NCBI GenBank assembly: GCA_937951935.1
Contig: CALGAM010000243.1
Location: forward strand, 1 to 14,129
Length of the DNA stretch: 14,129 nt
Direction of reading: 5' to 3'
DNA from: an uncultured Micromonospora sp.
Lineage (GTDB): Bacteria; Actinomycetota; Actinomycetes; Mycobacteriales; Micromonosporaceae
The position numbers were made by a program, and so were the translations under genes. Below are positions 1-7,557 of the stretch, one piece after another (positions within the stretch are counted from its first letter, which is position 1; each line of letters opens with the position of its first letter). The notes below the pieces were generated by a model, which did no database searches, was not told the DNA's origin, and worked only from the letters and a program-made list of their open reading frames with translations.

Positions 1-315
1 CGCGACCTGCCGGCCAGCCGGCTGCCGTCCGAGGAGCGCATCGCCGCACTCGGGTGCCCCACGCTGTGGGTGTACGGCGGTGACTCGCCGATGGTCGAAC
101 TGGCCCACGAGGTGGGGCGCCTGCTGCCGCTCGCCCGGATCGTCACCGTACCCGGCCAGCGACACTCACTACTCGTCGACAAGCCAGACACCGTGCGTAG
201 CATCGTCCTGCCCTGGCTCCGTCAGGTCGGCAAGGGCCGTGCCGGCCACCCGGTGGCAGGACCACCCCCACGAGAGGGGCGGGACGAGCCGTCCGCCCCC
301 GCGACCGCTCACTGA
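1..315 (+). CDS. alpha/beta-hydrolase, C-terminal part (5' end outside window)
   Basis: The reading frame is open from base 1 to a TGA at 313-315, so only the last 104 residues are present. The visible part is the end of an alpha/beta-hydrolase fold. A core strand CPTLWVYGGDSP presents the acidic-residue loop. It is followed by a helix, the strand RIVTVPGQRHS carrying the likely catalytic His, and the terminal helix ending PWLRQV. The nucleophile elbow lies upstream of the window, so the substrate cannot be told. A Pro/Gly/Arg-rich tail of about 30 residues follows the fold and looks unstructured. The sulfotransferase gene begins 21 bases downstream on the same strand, so the two are probably co-transcribed. 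The fold assignment is from motif pattern. Esterase, haloperoxidase-like and lyase-like members cannot be separated here. Confidence 0.75.
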   Translation, partial: RDLPASRLPSEERIAALGCPTLWVYGGDSPMVELAHEVGRLLPLARIVTVPGQRHSLLVDKPDTVRSIVLPWLRQVGKGRAGHPVAGPPPREGRDEPSAPATAH

Positions 316-336
316 CCCGCGCCCAGAGGAGGACGC

Positions 337-1305
337 ATGCAGTCACCGACCCCGGGCCAGGCGATCATCATCAGTACCGGCCGGTGCGGGTCCACCCTCC
401 TGTCGGACCTGATCGCCCAGGAGCCCGACACCCTCTCGGTCCAGGAGTTCATCGCGTCGGTCGAGCCCTGGGGCGACGACCGGGAACCGTTCAGCGGCGC
501 CGCGTACTGGGCACGGTTGAGCAGCCCTCGGCCGGAGCTGGCCACGCTGATCCGGATCGGCCTCACCCCGGCCGAGGTCGTCTATCCGGCGGACGGCCGC
601 TGGGCCGGCGACCTCACCGCGCTGCCCCGCATCCTCGCCACCACGCTGCCGAAGATCTCCCCCGAACCGGACCTCCTGTTCGACACCCTCGCCGACCTGG
701 TCCCCGGGTTTCCGACCCAACCGTTGGCCCAGCACCACCGAATGTTCCTGGATCTGCTGACCTCGCTCACCGGGCGGCGGCGCTGGGTCGAACGGTCCGG
801 CGGCTCCAGCCACGTCGCCCGCCACCTGCTGGAGAGCTTCCCTAACGCGAAGATCGTCTATCTGACCCGCAACCGGGAGGATACCGCCCGGTCGATGAGT
901 CGCCATCCCTCCTTCCAGCTCCTGCAGCTCAGCGTGGAGTCGCGCGGCCGGTACGGGATCGACCCCTTCCACGTCGGTGCCGACCAGCCGGTGCCGGAGG
1001 AGCTCCGGCGGTACCTGCCCGGTCGCCTGACGGCCGAGGTGCTGCGCGAACGCGGCCGGGACATCCAGCGGTACCGCAGTCTCTGCGCGTTCCTCACCGG
1101 CGAGGCCGAACAGGCCATCGCGGACGCCCGGCCCCGAGAACTGCTGACCATGACGTACGACGACCTCGTCGACGATCCGCTGACGCAGCTCGGCCGGCTG
1201 GGCCGGTTCCTGGAGTTCGACGACTGGGAACGGTGGGCGCACCGCGTTGCCGGATCGGTGGTGACCCGACGCCACAGGCAGGAGATGGCAGCTCTCGGTG
1301 GTTAG
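337..1305 (+). CDS. PAPS-dependent sulfotransferase family protein
   Basis: A 322-residue protein starting at ATG 337, with Shine-Dalgarno AGGAGG at 327-332. The N-terminal strand-loop-helix IIISTGRCGSTLLSDL (residues 11-25) is the 5'-phosphosulfate-binding loop of sulfotransferases. Residues 174-192, VYLTRNREDTARSMSRHPS, match the strand and Arg/Ser-rich helix that bind the 3'-phosphate of PAPS. Length and layout fit the bacterial Sulfotransfer_3-type group, which moves sulfate from PAPS to a hydroxyl or amine on a small molecule or glycan. The acceptor cannot be read from sequence. It follows the hydrolase gene after 21 bases, so an operon is likely, and the pair may belong to a modification or biosynthetic cluster upstream of the window. 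No signal peptide or membrane segment is seen, so it should act in the cytoplasm. Confidence 0.85.
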   Translation: MQSPTPGQAIIISTGRCGSTLLSDLIAQEPDTLSVQEFIASVEPWGDDREPFSGAAYWARLSSPRPELATLIRIGLTPAEVVYPADGRWAGDLTALPRILATTLPKISPEPDLLFDTLADLVPGFPTQPLAQHHRMFLDLLTSLTGRRRWVERSGGSSHVARHLLESFPNAKIVYLTRNREDTARSMSRHPSFQLLQLSVESRGRYGIDPFHVGADQPVPEELRRYLPGRLTAEVLRERGRDIQRYRSLCAFLTGEAEQAIADARPRELLTMTYDDLVDDPLTQLGRLGRFLEFDDWERWAHRVAGSVVTRRHRQEMAALGG

Positions 1306-1540
1306 CACGTGACGGTGCGTGCCGTGCAGGGCAGACCCGACGACCGGCCGGGGGATCCGGTGTCGCTTTCGCCCCGACCGGCGTTCCGGCCGACGACCAC
1401 GGCACGGTCAGGCGGACGTCGCCGGGCGGCTGACGCGACGGTGGCCCGGATACGGACGCGCTCGGCGGCGGCGTGCAAGGGTGTGGTGGGCCGACGCCGG
1501 GACCCGGTGGCCGATCATGAGGCGGAGTCGCGACCTCTAG
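1306..1540. other. non-coding GC-rich spacer
   Basis: This is the first part of the 383-base gap between the sulfotransferase and the carboxylase. It is uniformly GC-rich. I see no convincing gene, no strong terminator hairpin and no AT-rich promoter island here. The only stem after the sulfotransferase stop is a weak 5-base pairing at 1305-1309/1318-1322. A frame opening with GTG at 1309 lacks a Shine-Dalgarno and has arbitrary Arg/Pro-rich composition. Confidence 0.5.
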
Positions 1541-1544
1541 AGTT

Positions 1545-1567
1545 GGCGGAAGTGCACAACTTTCGCC
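1545..1567. promoter_or_regulatory. inverted repeat in the carboxylase leader
   Basis: GGCGGAAGT (1545-1553) pairs with ACTTTCGCC (1559-1567) around a 5-base loop, giving a 9-base stem with one G-T wobble. It lies at the start of the locally AT-richer part of the leader, just upstream of the likely promoter. It could be an operator or the end-hairpin of the upstream transcript. No T-tract follows it. Confidence 0.4.
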
Positions 1568-1594
1568 GATCCCGAGTGGCGGGCACAATACTTT

Positions 1595-1613
1595 CCGTAC
1601 CGATCGGTAACGG
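1595..1613. promoter_or_regulatory. TetR-type operator-like palindrome upstream of the carboxylase
   Basis: TACCGATCGGTA at 1598-1609 is a perfect 12-base palindrome, flanked by CCG on the left and ACGG on the right. The ACCG-centre-CGGT form is typical of operators for TetR-family repressors. It lies about 80 bases before the GTG start of the giant carboxylase. It directly follows an AT-richer stretch (CACAAT at 1584-1589, a weak -10 candidate), so a bound protein would cover the transcription start. No TetR gene is in the window, so the regulator, if any, acts from elsewhere. The -35 element is not convincing. Confidence 0.5.
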
Positions 1614-1688
1614 CAAGAGTTGTCGGCGGGGGCCCTGCCCCGAGGAAGTCCCCGTCCTGTGGTGAGGGAACGTTTGGAGGCTTACTCG

Positions 1689-4600
1689 GTGTTCAGCCGC
1701 ATCGCCATCGTCAACCGGGGAGAGGCCGCCATGCGGCTGATCCACGCCGTCCGTGAGCTCAACGCCGAGGCTGGGATCCCGCCGATCGAGACCATCGCCC
1801 TGTACACCGAAGCCGAACGCACCGCCACCTTCGTTCGCGAGGCAGACCACAGCTACTGCCTCGGGCCTGCGTCGGCGCGTCCGTACCTGAACCACGCGCT
1901 CCTCGAACGCGCACTCGTCGAGACCCGGGCGGACGCGGCATGGGTCGGTTGGGGCTTCGTGGCCGAGGACCCGGCCTTCGCCGAACTCTGTGAGAAGAAC
2001 GGCGTCACCTTCATCGGCCCGAGCGCCGAAGCGATGCGTAAGCTCGGCGACAAGATCGGCGCGAAGCTCCTCGCCGAGGAGGTCGGCGTCCCGGTGGCGC
2101 CGTGGAGCCGCGGCCCGGTGGAGAACCTGAGCGCCGCCAGGCGCGCGGCGGCCGCCATCGGCTACCCGCTGATGCTGAAGGCGACCGCGGGTGGCGGCGG
2201 CCGGGGCATCCGGGTCGTCCGCGACGAGGAGGAGCTCGCCGAGGCGTACGAGCGGACACGCCTGGAGGCCGAGCGGGCGTTCGGCAGTGGCGTCGTGTTC
2301 CTGGAACGCCTGGTCACCGGGGCGCGCCACGTCGAGGTGCAGATCATCGCCGACGGCCAGGGCACCGCGTGGGCGCTGGGTGTCCGGGACTGCACGGTGC
2401 AGCGGCGTAACCAGAAGGTGATCGAGGAGTCCGCCTCCCCCGTCCTCACTCCGGAGCAGGTTCGCGACCTGAAGGCGGCGGCCGAGCGGCTCGCGTTGGC
2501 CGTGGACTACCGGGGCGCGGGCACCGTGGAGTTCCTGTACCACCCCGGCGAGAAGCTGTTCGCCTTCCTCGAGGTCAACACCCGGCTTCAGGTCGAACAC
2601 CCGATCACCGAGGCCACCACCGACTTCGACCTGGTCAAGGCCCAGATTCACGTGGCCGCCGGCGGACGGCTCGGCGACCTGGTCCCGACCGAGGTCGGAC
2701 ACGCCGTCGAGGCGCGGCTCAACGCCGAGGACCCGGACCGCGACTTCGCTCCGTCGCCCGGCCGGATCGTCCGGATGGTGCTGCCCAGCGGTCCGGGCAT
2801 CCGCGTGGACACCGGGGTCAGCGAGGGCGACGTGATCCCGGCCGACTTCGACTCGATGATCGCGAAGATCATCGCCTACGGCCGTGACCGTGCCGAGGCA
2901 CTCGGCCGGCTGCGCCGCGCGGTTGCCGAGACCACGGTGATCATCGAAGGCGGCGCCACCAACAAGAGTTTCCTGCTCGACCTGCTCAACCAGCCCGAGG
3001 TGATCGACGGCACCGCGGACACCGGGTGGATCGACCGGGTCCGCGCCCAGGGCCGTCTGACCTCCACCCGACACTCCGGGATCGCACTGGCTGCCGCCGC
3101 GATCGAGGCGTACGAGGACCAGACTTTCCTCGAACGGCAGCGGCTGCTCGCCACCGCGCACGGTGGCCGCCCGCAGGTCCAGCACGACGGCGGCCGGCCG
3201 ATCGACCTCAAGCTCCGCGGTGTGAGCTACCGGGTGACCGTGGCGCAGACCGGACCGCGCCGGTTCCACGTCGGTATCGGCGACACCTTCGTGGACGCGG
3301 AACTGGAACGGTTCGACGAACACACCGGACGGCTCGTGGTCAACGGCCGAGGGTTCCGGCTCGTCACCGACACTCACGGCCCCATCCACCTGGTCGAGGT
3401 GGACGGGGTGACCCACCGGGTCAGCCGCGACGAGGGCGGTGTGCTGCGCTCTCCCGCGCCCGCGCTGGTCGTCGCGACCCCGGTCGCGGTGGGCGACGAG
3501 GTCGAGGCGGGGGCGCCCGTGCTCGTCCTCGAGAGCATGAAGATGGAGACCGTCCTGCGCGCACCGGTCAACGCGAGGCTGCGGGAGTGTCTGGTCTCGG
3601 TCGGCAGCCAGGTGGAGGCCGGCGCGCCACTGCTGCGGCTGGAGCCGACAGGTGACGACACCGAGGGCGGGGCGGCAACGGCCGAGGCGGTCGATCTGGA
3701 GCTGCCACCCGAACGGAGCGGCCTCTCCGCCGAGGCCCGGGTCGCCCGCGGCATCGCCGAACTACGCAGCCTGCTGCTCGGCTACGACCTCGACCCCCGC
3801 GACGAGCGCCGGGCGTTGTCGGACTACCTGGCCGCGCGGGCCGAGTTGCGCTATCCCCCGCTCGAGGAAGAGGTCGAGCTGCTCCAGATCTTCGCCGATC
3901 TGTCCGAACTCAGCCGTAACCGGCCCGTCGGCGAGGAAACCAAGCCCGACAACCCGGTGCACAGCCCGCGCGAGCACTTCCACACCTACCTGCGCAGTCT
4001 CGACGTCGAGCGGGCCGCGCTGCCGGAGACCTTCCGCACCCGGCTCGCCCGGGTACTCGCCCACTACGGCGTCACCGACTTCACGCGTACGCCCGAGCTG
4101 GAGGAAGCCGTGTTCCGGATCTTCCTCGCGCAGCAGCGGGCCTCCGCCGACGTCTCGGTGATCGTCGCGTTCCTCCAGCGGTGGCTGAACGAGCCGTTGC
4201 CCGGCGCCGAGCTGCGCGAGCTCGTCGGCCAGGCGTTGGAACACCTGATCTCGGCCACCCAGCGCCGGTTCCCGGTGGTCGGCGACCTGGCCCGCAGCAT
4301 CGTGTTCCGCTGGGCCGCCCAGCCGATGCTGCGCCGCAAGCGTGCCGAGGTCTACGCGGCCGTCCGCAGCCACCTCCGCCACCTCGACCAGAACCCGCAC
4401 GCGGCCGACCGGGCCGAGCGGATCGCGAAGATGGTCGCCACCCCCGAGCCTCTGGTCCGGCTGCTCGGCCAACGCATCGGCCGGCCGGGCGTCGACCACG
4501 GTCCGATGCTCGAGGTGCTCAGCCGCCGCTACTACGGCAACCGTGGCGCCCGCGACGCCCACTGCATCGAGGTGGCGGGGCAGGCCTTCTTCACCGCCGA

Positions 4601-7136
4601 GTACGACCGCAACGGTGACCGCTTCCGGCTGGTCGCCACCGCCGCCGACTTCGCCGAGCTGCCCGCGACCCTGGATCGGGTCGCCGGACTGTCCACCGCG
4701 GAGTCCATCGCCGACGTCTATCTGACCTGGAGTGACCAGCCCGACCCGGACGCGATGGCCACCGCCCTGCGGGAGATCCTCGACCGGTCCGGGCTGCTGA
4801 GCGTCCTGCGGCGGGTGACGATGACGGTCGCCGGCCGCAACGGTACGCCGATGCACCACCACTTCACGTTCCGGCCCGGCCTGGGCGAGGACCGGCTCAT
4901 CCGCGGGCTCCACCCGCTGATCGCCGAGCGCCTGCAGCTGCCGCGACTGCGCAACTTCAACCTGACCCGACTGCCCTCCGCCGACGAGGAGGTCTACCTC
5001 TTCCACTGCGTCGCTCCGGACAACCCGGCCGACGAGCGGCTGGCGGCGATGGCCCAGGTCCGCGACCTGACCCCGCTGCGCGACGCCGACGGTCGGATCA
5101 TCGCGCTGCCCGCCGTCGAGGGCGCGCTGGACGCGTGCCTCGACGCGATCCGCAAGGTCCAGGCGCAGCGTCCCGAGAAGAAGCGGCTCGACACCAACCG
5201 GATCACCATCTACGTCTGGCCCCCGAACGAGCTGACCCTCGACGAGCTGAGCGCCGTCACCCAGCGCGTTCTGCCGATGACGGCCGATGCCGGCCTGGAG
5301 GAGGTCCTGTTCCTCGGCCGCCAGCGAGACCGCACGACCGGCAGGCTGACCGAGACCGCGGTCCAGATCACCTACGACGCGGGCATGCGGGTGTCGGTCA
5401 CCGCGCCGACGACCGAGCCGATCCAGCCGCTCGACGACTATCGGCAGAAGGTGCTCTCGGCACGGCGGCGCGGTACGACGTACCCGTACGAGCTGACCGG
5501 GATGCTGGCCGGCCAGCGCGGCACCTTCACCGAGTACGACCTGGACGCCACCGGTGCGTTGGTGCCGGTCGACCGGCCGAAGGGGCAGAACACCGCGGGC
5601 ATCGTCGTCGGTGTGGTGAGCACGCCGACCGAGCGGTATCCCGAGGGCATCACCCGGGTGGCGCTGTTCGGCGACCCGACCAAGTCGCTGGGCGCGCTGG
5701 CCGAGCCGGAGTGCGCGCGGGTGATCGCCGCGCTTGACCTGGCCGAGCGGATGCGCGTTCCGGTCGACTGGTTCGCGCTGTCGGCGGGAGCGCGGATCTC
5801 GATGACCTCGGGCACCGAGAACATGGACTGGGTGGCCGCCGCGCTCAAGCGGATCGTGGAGTTCACCCAGAGCGGTGGTGAGATCAACATCGTGGTCGCC
5901 GGGATCACCGTGGGCGCCCAGCCCTACTGGAACGCCGAGGCCACGATGCTCATGCACACCAAGGGCATCCTGGTGATGACCCCGGACTCGGCGATGGTGC
6001 TGACCGGCAAGCAGTCGCTGGACTTCTCGGGCGGGGTGTCTGCCGAGGACAACTTCGGTATCGGCGGCTACGACCGGGTGATGGGTCCCAACGGTCAGGC
6101 CCAGTACTGGGCGCCGGACCTGCGGAGCGCCCGCGACCTGCTGATGGCGCACTACGACCACACGTACGTCGTACCCGGCGAGTCCGGCCCGCGCCGGGCG
6201 GTCACCTCCGACCCGATCGACCGGGACGTCTGCAGCTATCCGCACTCCGTGCCGGACAGCGAGTTCACCACCGTGGGCGAGATCTTCTCCCGCGAGCGCA
6301 ACCCTGATCGCAAGAAGCCGTTCGACATCCGCACCCTGATGCGGGCCCTGGCCGACCAGGATCACCAGGTCCTGGAGCGCTGGGCGGGGATGGCCGACGC
6401 CGAGACCGCGGTGGTACAGGACGTCCACCTCGGCGGTATCCCGGTGTGCCTGATCGGCATCGAGTCCCGGTCGGTGCCGCGGCGTGGGTTCCCGCCGACC
6501 GACGGTCCGGACACCTACACCGCGGGCACGTTGTTCCCGCGCTCGTCCAAGAAGGTCGCGCGGGCGATCAACGCGGCCAGCGGGAACCGGCCGTTGGTCG
6601 TGTTGGCGAACCTGTCCGGGTTCGACGGCTCGCCGGAGTCGATGCGGCAGCTGCAGCTGGAGTACGGTGCGGAGATCGGCCGGGCGATCGTGAACTTCAA
6701 GGGCCCGATCGTCTTCTGCGTGATCTCGCGGTACCACGGTGGCGCGTTCGTTGTCTTCTCGAAGGCGCTCAATCCGAACATGACCGTGCTCGCCGTGGAG
6801 GGCTCGTTCGCGTCCGTCATCGGCGGGGCACCGGCGGCGGCCGTGGTGTTCTCCGGCGAGGTCAACGCGCGTACGGCACGGGACCCACGGGTGGCCGAAC
6901 TGGAGGCACGTATCGCCGCGGCGAGCGGTGGCGAGCGGGCAGCCCTGGTCACGCAGCTGCGGGAGGTCCGGGCCGCGGTTCGGGCAGAGAAACTCGCCGA
7001 GGTGGCAGCCGAGTTCGACAGCGTGCACACCATCGAGCGCGCGGTGCAGGTTGGTTCCGTCGACGCCATCATCCGGCCCGAGGAGTTGCGTCCGCAGATC
7101 ATCGCCGCCGTCGAGCGTGGGTTGGCGGCCGTGTAA
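1689..7136 (+). CDS. single-chain acyl-CoA carboxylase (BC-BCCP-ACC central-CT), eukaryotic-type order
   Basis: A biotin-dependent carboxylase of 1815 residues. The GTG at 1689 is chosen because GGAGG lies at 1676-1680 and the protein then begins with the conserved FSRIAIVNRGEAAMRL of biotin carboxylases. In-frame TTG 1620 and GTG 1659 are less likely. Order: biotin carboxylase (about 1-450) with ATP-grasp glycine loop KATAGGGGRG near 164 and EVNTRLQVEH at 295-304; biotin carrier (about 570-645) with ESMKM and biotinyl Lys618; a long linker region (about 665-1250) whose end, e.g. FTFRPGLGEDRLIRGLHPL and RLRNFNLTRLP, resembles the central domain of eukaryotic ACC; then both carboxyltransferase lobes (about 1255-1815), including GGIPVCLIGIESRS and HGGAFVVFSKALNP. 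It should carboxylate an acyl-CoA in the cytoplasm using ATP and bicarbonate, most likely acetyl- or propionyl-CoA. The substrate is not determinable here. It appears to be transcribed alone, behind a TetR-like palindrome. Confidence 0.93.
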   Translation: MFSRIAIVNRGEAAMRLIHAVRELNAEAGIPPIETIALYTEAERTATFVREADHSYCLGPASARPYLNHALLERALVETRADAAWVGWGFVAEDPAFAELCEKNGVTFIGPSAEAMRKLGDKIGAKLLAEEVGVPVAPWSRGPVENLSAARRAAAAIGYPLMLKATAGGGGRGIRVVRDEEELAEAYERTRLEAERAFGSGVVFLERLVTGARHVEVQIIADGQGTAWALGVRDCTVQRRNQKVIEESASPVLTPEQVRDLKAAAERLALAVDYRGAGTVEFLYHPGEKLFAFLEVNTRLQVEHPITEATTDFDLVKAQIHVAAGGRLGDLVPTEVGHAVEARLNAEDPDRDFAPSPGRIVRMVLPSGPGIRVDTGVSEGDVIPADFDSMIAKIIAYGRDRAEALGRLRRAVAETTVIIEGGATNKSFLLDLLNQPEVIDGTADTGWIDRVRAQGRLTSTRHSGIALAAAAIEAYEDQTFLERQRLLATAHGGRPQVQHDGGRPIDLKLRGVSYRVTVAQTGPRRFHVGIGDTFVDAELERFDEHTGRLVVNGRGFRLVTDTHGPIHLVEVDGVTHRVSRDEGGVLRSPAPALVVATPVAVGDEVEAGAPVLVLESMKMETVLRAPVNARLRECLVSVGSQVEAGAPLLRLEPTGDDTEGGAATAEAVDLELPPERSGLSAEARVARGIAELRSLLLGYDLDPRDERRALSDYLAARAELRYPPLEEEVELLQIFADLSELSRNRPVGEETKPDNPVHSPREHFHTYLRSLDVERAALPETFRTRLARVLAHYGVTDFTRTPELEEAVFRIFLAQQRASADVSVIVAFLQRWLNEPLPGAELRELVGQALEHLISATQRRFPVVGDLARSIVFRWAAQPMLRRKRAEVYAAVRSHLRHLDQNPHAADRAERIAKMVATPEPLVRLLGQRIGRPGVDHGPMLEVLSRRYYGNRGARDAHCIEVAGQAFFTAEYDRNGDRFRLVATAADFAELPATLDRVAGLSTAESIADVYLTWSDQPDPDAMATALREILDRSGLLSVLRRVTMTVAGRNGTPMHHHFTFRPGLGEDRLIRGLHPLIAERLQLPRLRNFNLTRLPSADEEVYLFHCVAPDNPADERLAAMAQVRDLTPLRDADGRIIALPAVEGALDACLDAIRKVQAQRPEKKRLDTNRITIYVWPPNELTLDELSAVTQRVLPMTADAGLEEVLFLGRQRDRTTGRLTETAVQITYDAGMRVSVTAPTTEPIQPLDDYRQKVLSARRRGTTYPYELTGMLAGQRGTFTEYDLDATGALVPVDRPKGQNTAGIVVGVVSTPTERYPEGITRVALFGDPTKSLGALAEPECARVIAALDLAERMRVPVDWFALSAGARISMTSGTENMDWVAAALKRIVEFTQSGGEINIVVAGITVGAQPYWNAEATMLMHTKGILVMTPDSAMVLTGKQSLDFSGGVSAEDNFGIGGYDRVMGPNGQAQYWAPDLRSARDLLMAHYDHTYVVPGESGPRRAVTSDPIDRDVCSYPHSVPDSEFTTVGEIFSRERNPDRKKPFDIRTLMRALADQDHQVLERWAGMADAETAVVQDVHLGGIPVCLIGIESRSVPRRGFPPTDGPDTYTAGTLFPRSSKKVARAINAASGNRPLVVLANLSGFDGSPESMRQLQLEYGAEIGRAIVNFKGPIVFCVISRYHGGAFVVFSKALNPNMTVLAVEGSFASVIGGAPAAAVVFSGEVNARTARDPRVAELEARIAAASGGERAALVTQLREVRAAVRAEKLAEVAAEFDSVHTIERAVQVGSVDAIIRPEELRPQIIAAVERGLAAV

Positions 7137-7204
7137 CGCGGTCACCCGGCCCCGGCTCGCCGAAATCGGCACCTGTCGCGGGTGTGGTCGGGCGTGGCGG
7201 AATT

Positions 7205-7229
7205 GCGAATGGCGCATTGTTCCATTCGC
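7205..7229. promoter_or_regulatory. perfect 8-bp inverted repeat downstream of the carboxylase
   Basis: GCGAATGG (7205-7212) and CCATTCGC (7222-7229) form a perfect inverted repeat with a 9-base centre, in the AT-richest part of the gap. It lies 68 bases after the carboxylase stop and about 40 bases before a candidate promoter. It may therefore be either a weak terminator (no T-tract follows) or an operator for the downstream gene. The 25-base span and 8-base arms suit a dimeric repressor. Confidence 0.45.
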
Positions 7230-7230
7230 G

Positions 7231-7253
7231 CGCACAGATTCCGCACACGCACA
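7231..7253 (+). repeat. CGCACA triple repeat
   Basis: CGCACA occurs at 7231-7236, 7242-7247 and 7248-7253. The first two are offset by exactly 11 bases, about one helical turn, as in sites read by regulators that bind direct repeats on one DNA face. The repeat is about 18 bases upstream of a candidate -35. A closely similar 11-base-period CGCACA repeat occurs at 9340-9360, upstream of the other half of the split-nuclease pair. Confidence 0.5.
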
Positions 7254-7270
7254 ACGGCGGTCCGACCAAA

Positions 7271-7299
7271 TGGACGGCAATCGCCATGCCGTCTATCAT
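7271..7299 (+). promoter_or_regulatory. candidate sigma-70-type promoter for the + half-nuclease gene
   Basis: TGGACG (7271-7276, four of six matches to TTGACA) and TATCAT (7294-7299, five of six to TATAAT) are separated by 17 bases. Transcription would start near 7306 and leave a leader of about 250 bases before the ATG at 7558. The rest of the 421-base gap (7137-7557) contains no gene that I can support. Confidence 0.45.
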
Positions 7300-7482
7300 T
7301 CGGCCTGCCTCACACCGGCCGCCGCGGCCACCTCACCGCCCTGGGCACGGGTCGACCGCCGATCCGGTGCCTGGTCCCGAACCGGCTCGGCAACTGCCGA
7401 TGCCGCGCGGTCCGGGAGAGGTGACACGCTCGACCGCCGGTGGCGCACCCGGCATGGCCGCCACATCCCGTGGCACCTGCCG

Positions 7483-7532
7483 CCGCCCGGCGTCCCACCC
7501 CGGCGTCCCACCGCGGGCGGGACGCCGGGCGG
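7483..7532 (+). promoter_or_regulatory. mutually exclusive leader hairpins before the + half-nuclease gene
   Basis: The right arm GGGACGCCGGGCGG (7519-7532) can pair perfectly with either of two upstream copies of the same sequence. Pairing with 7483-7496 gives a 14-bp stem and 22-base loop. Pairing with 7499-7509 gives an 11-bp stem and 9-base loop. The two left arms are direct repeats (CCCGGCGTCCC). The structure ends 8 bases before the strong Shine-Dalgarno GGAGGGAGGA at 7541-7550. It could modulate translation, stabilise the mRNA or act as an attenuator. No T-tract follows. Confidence 0.5.
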
Positions 7533-7557
7533 TCGGCGCAGGAGGGAGGAGACCGCG

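Noticed and set aside
343..1308. 321-codon - frame opposite the sulfotransferase
   Set aside because: Exact antisense of a gene with both PAPS-binding motifs; no domain and no ribosome site.
1620..1688. Longer carboxylase start at TTG 1620 or GTG 1659
   Set aside because: The 10-23 extra residues do not resemble biotin carboxylase N-termini, and GGAGG at 1676-1680 is correctly spaced for GTG 1689.
1515..3416. 633-codon open frame on the - strand opposite the biotin carboxylase
   Set aside because: Same antisense GC-bias effect; it has no motif and no Shine-Dalgarno and covers conserved biotin carboxylase coding sequence.
3762..7280. 1172-codon open frame on the - strand opposite the carboxylase
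   Set aside because: It is antisense to a protein with clear family motifs along its whole length. Such frames are expected from high third-position GC. Its translation is Arg/Gly/Val-rich with no recognisable domain.
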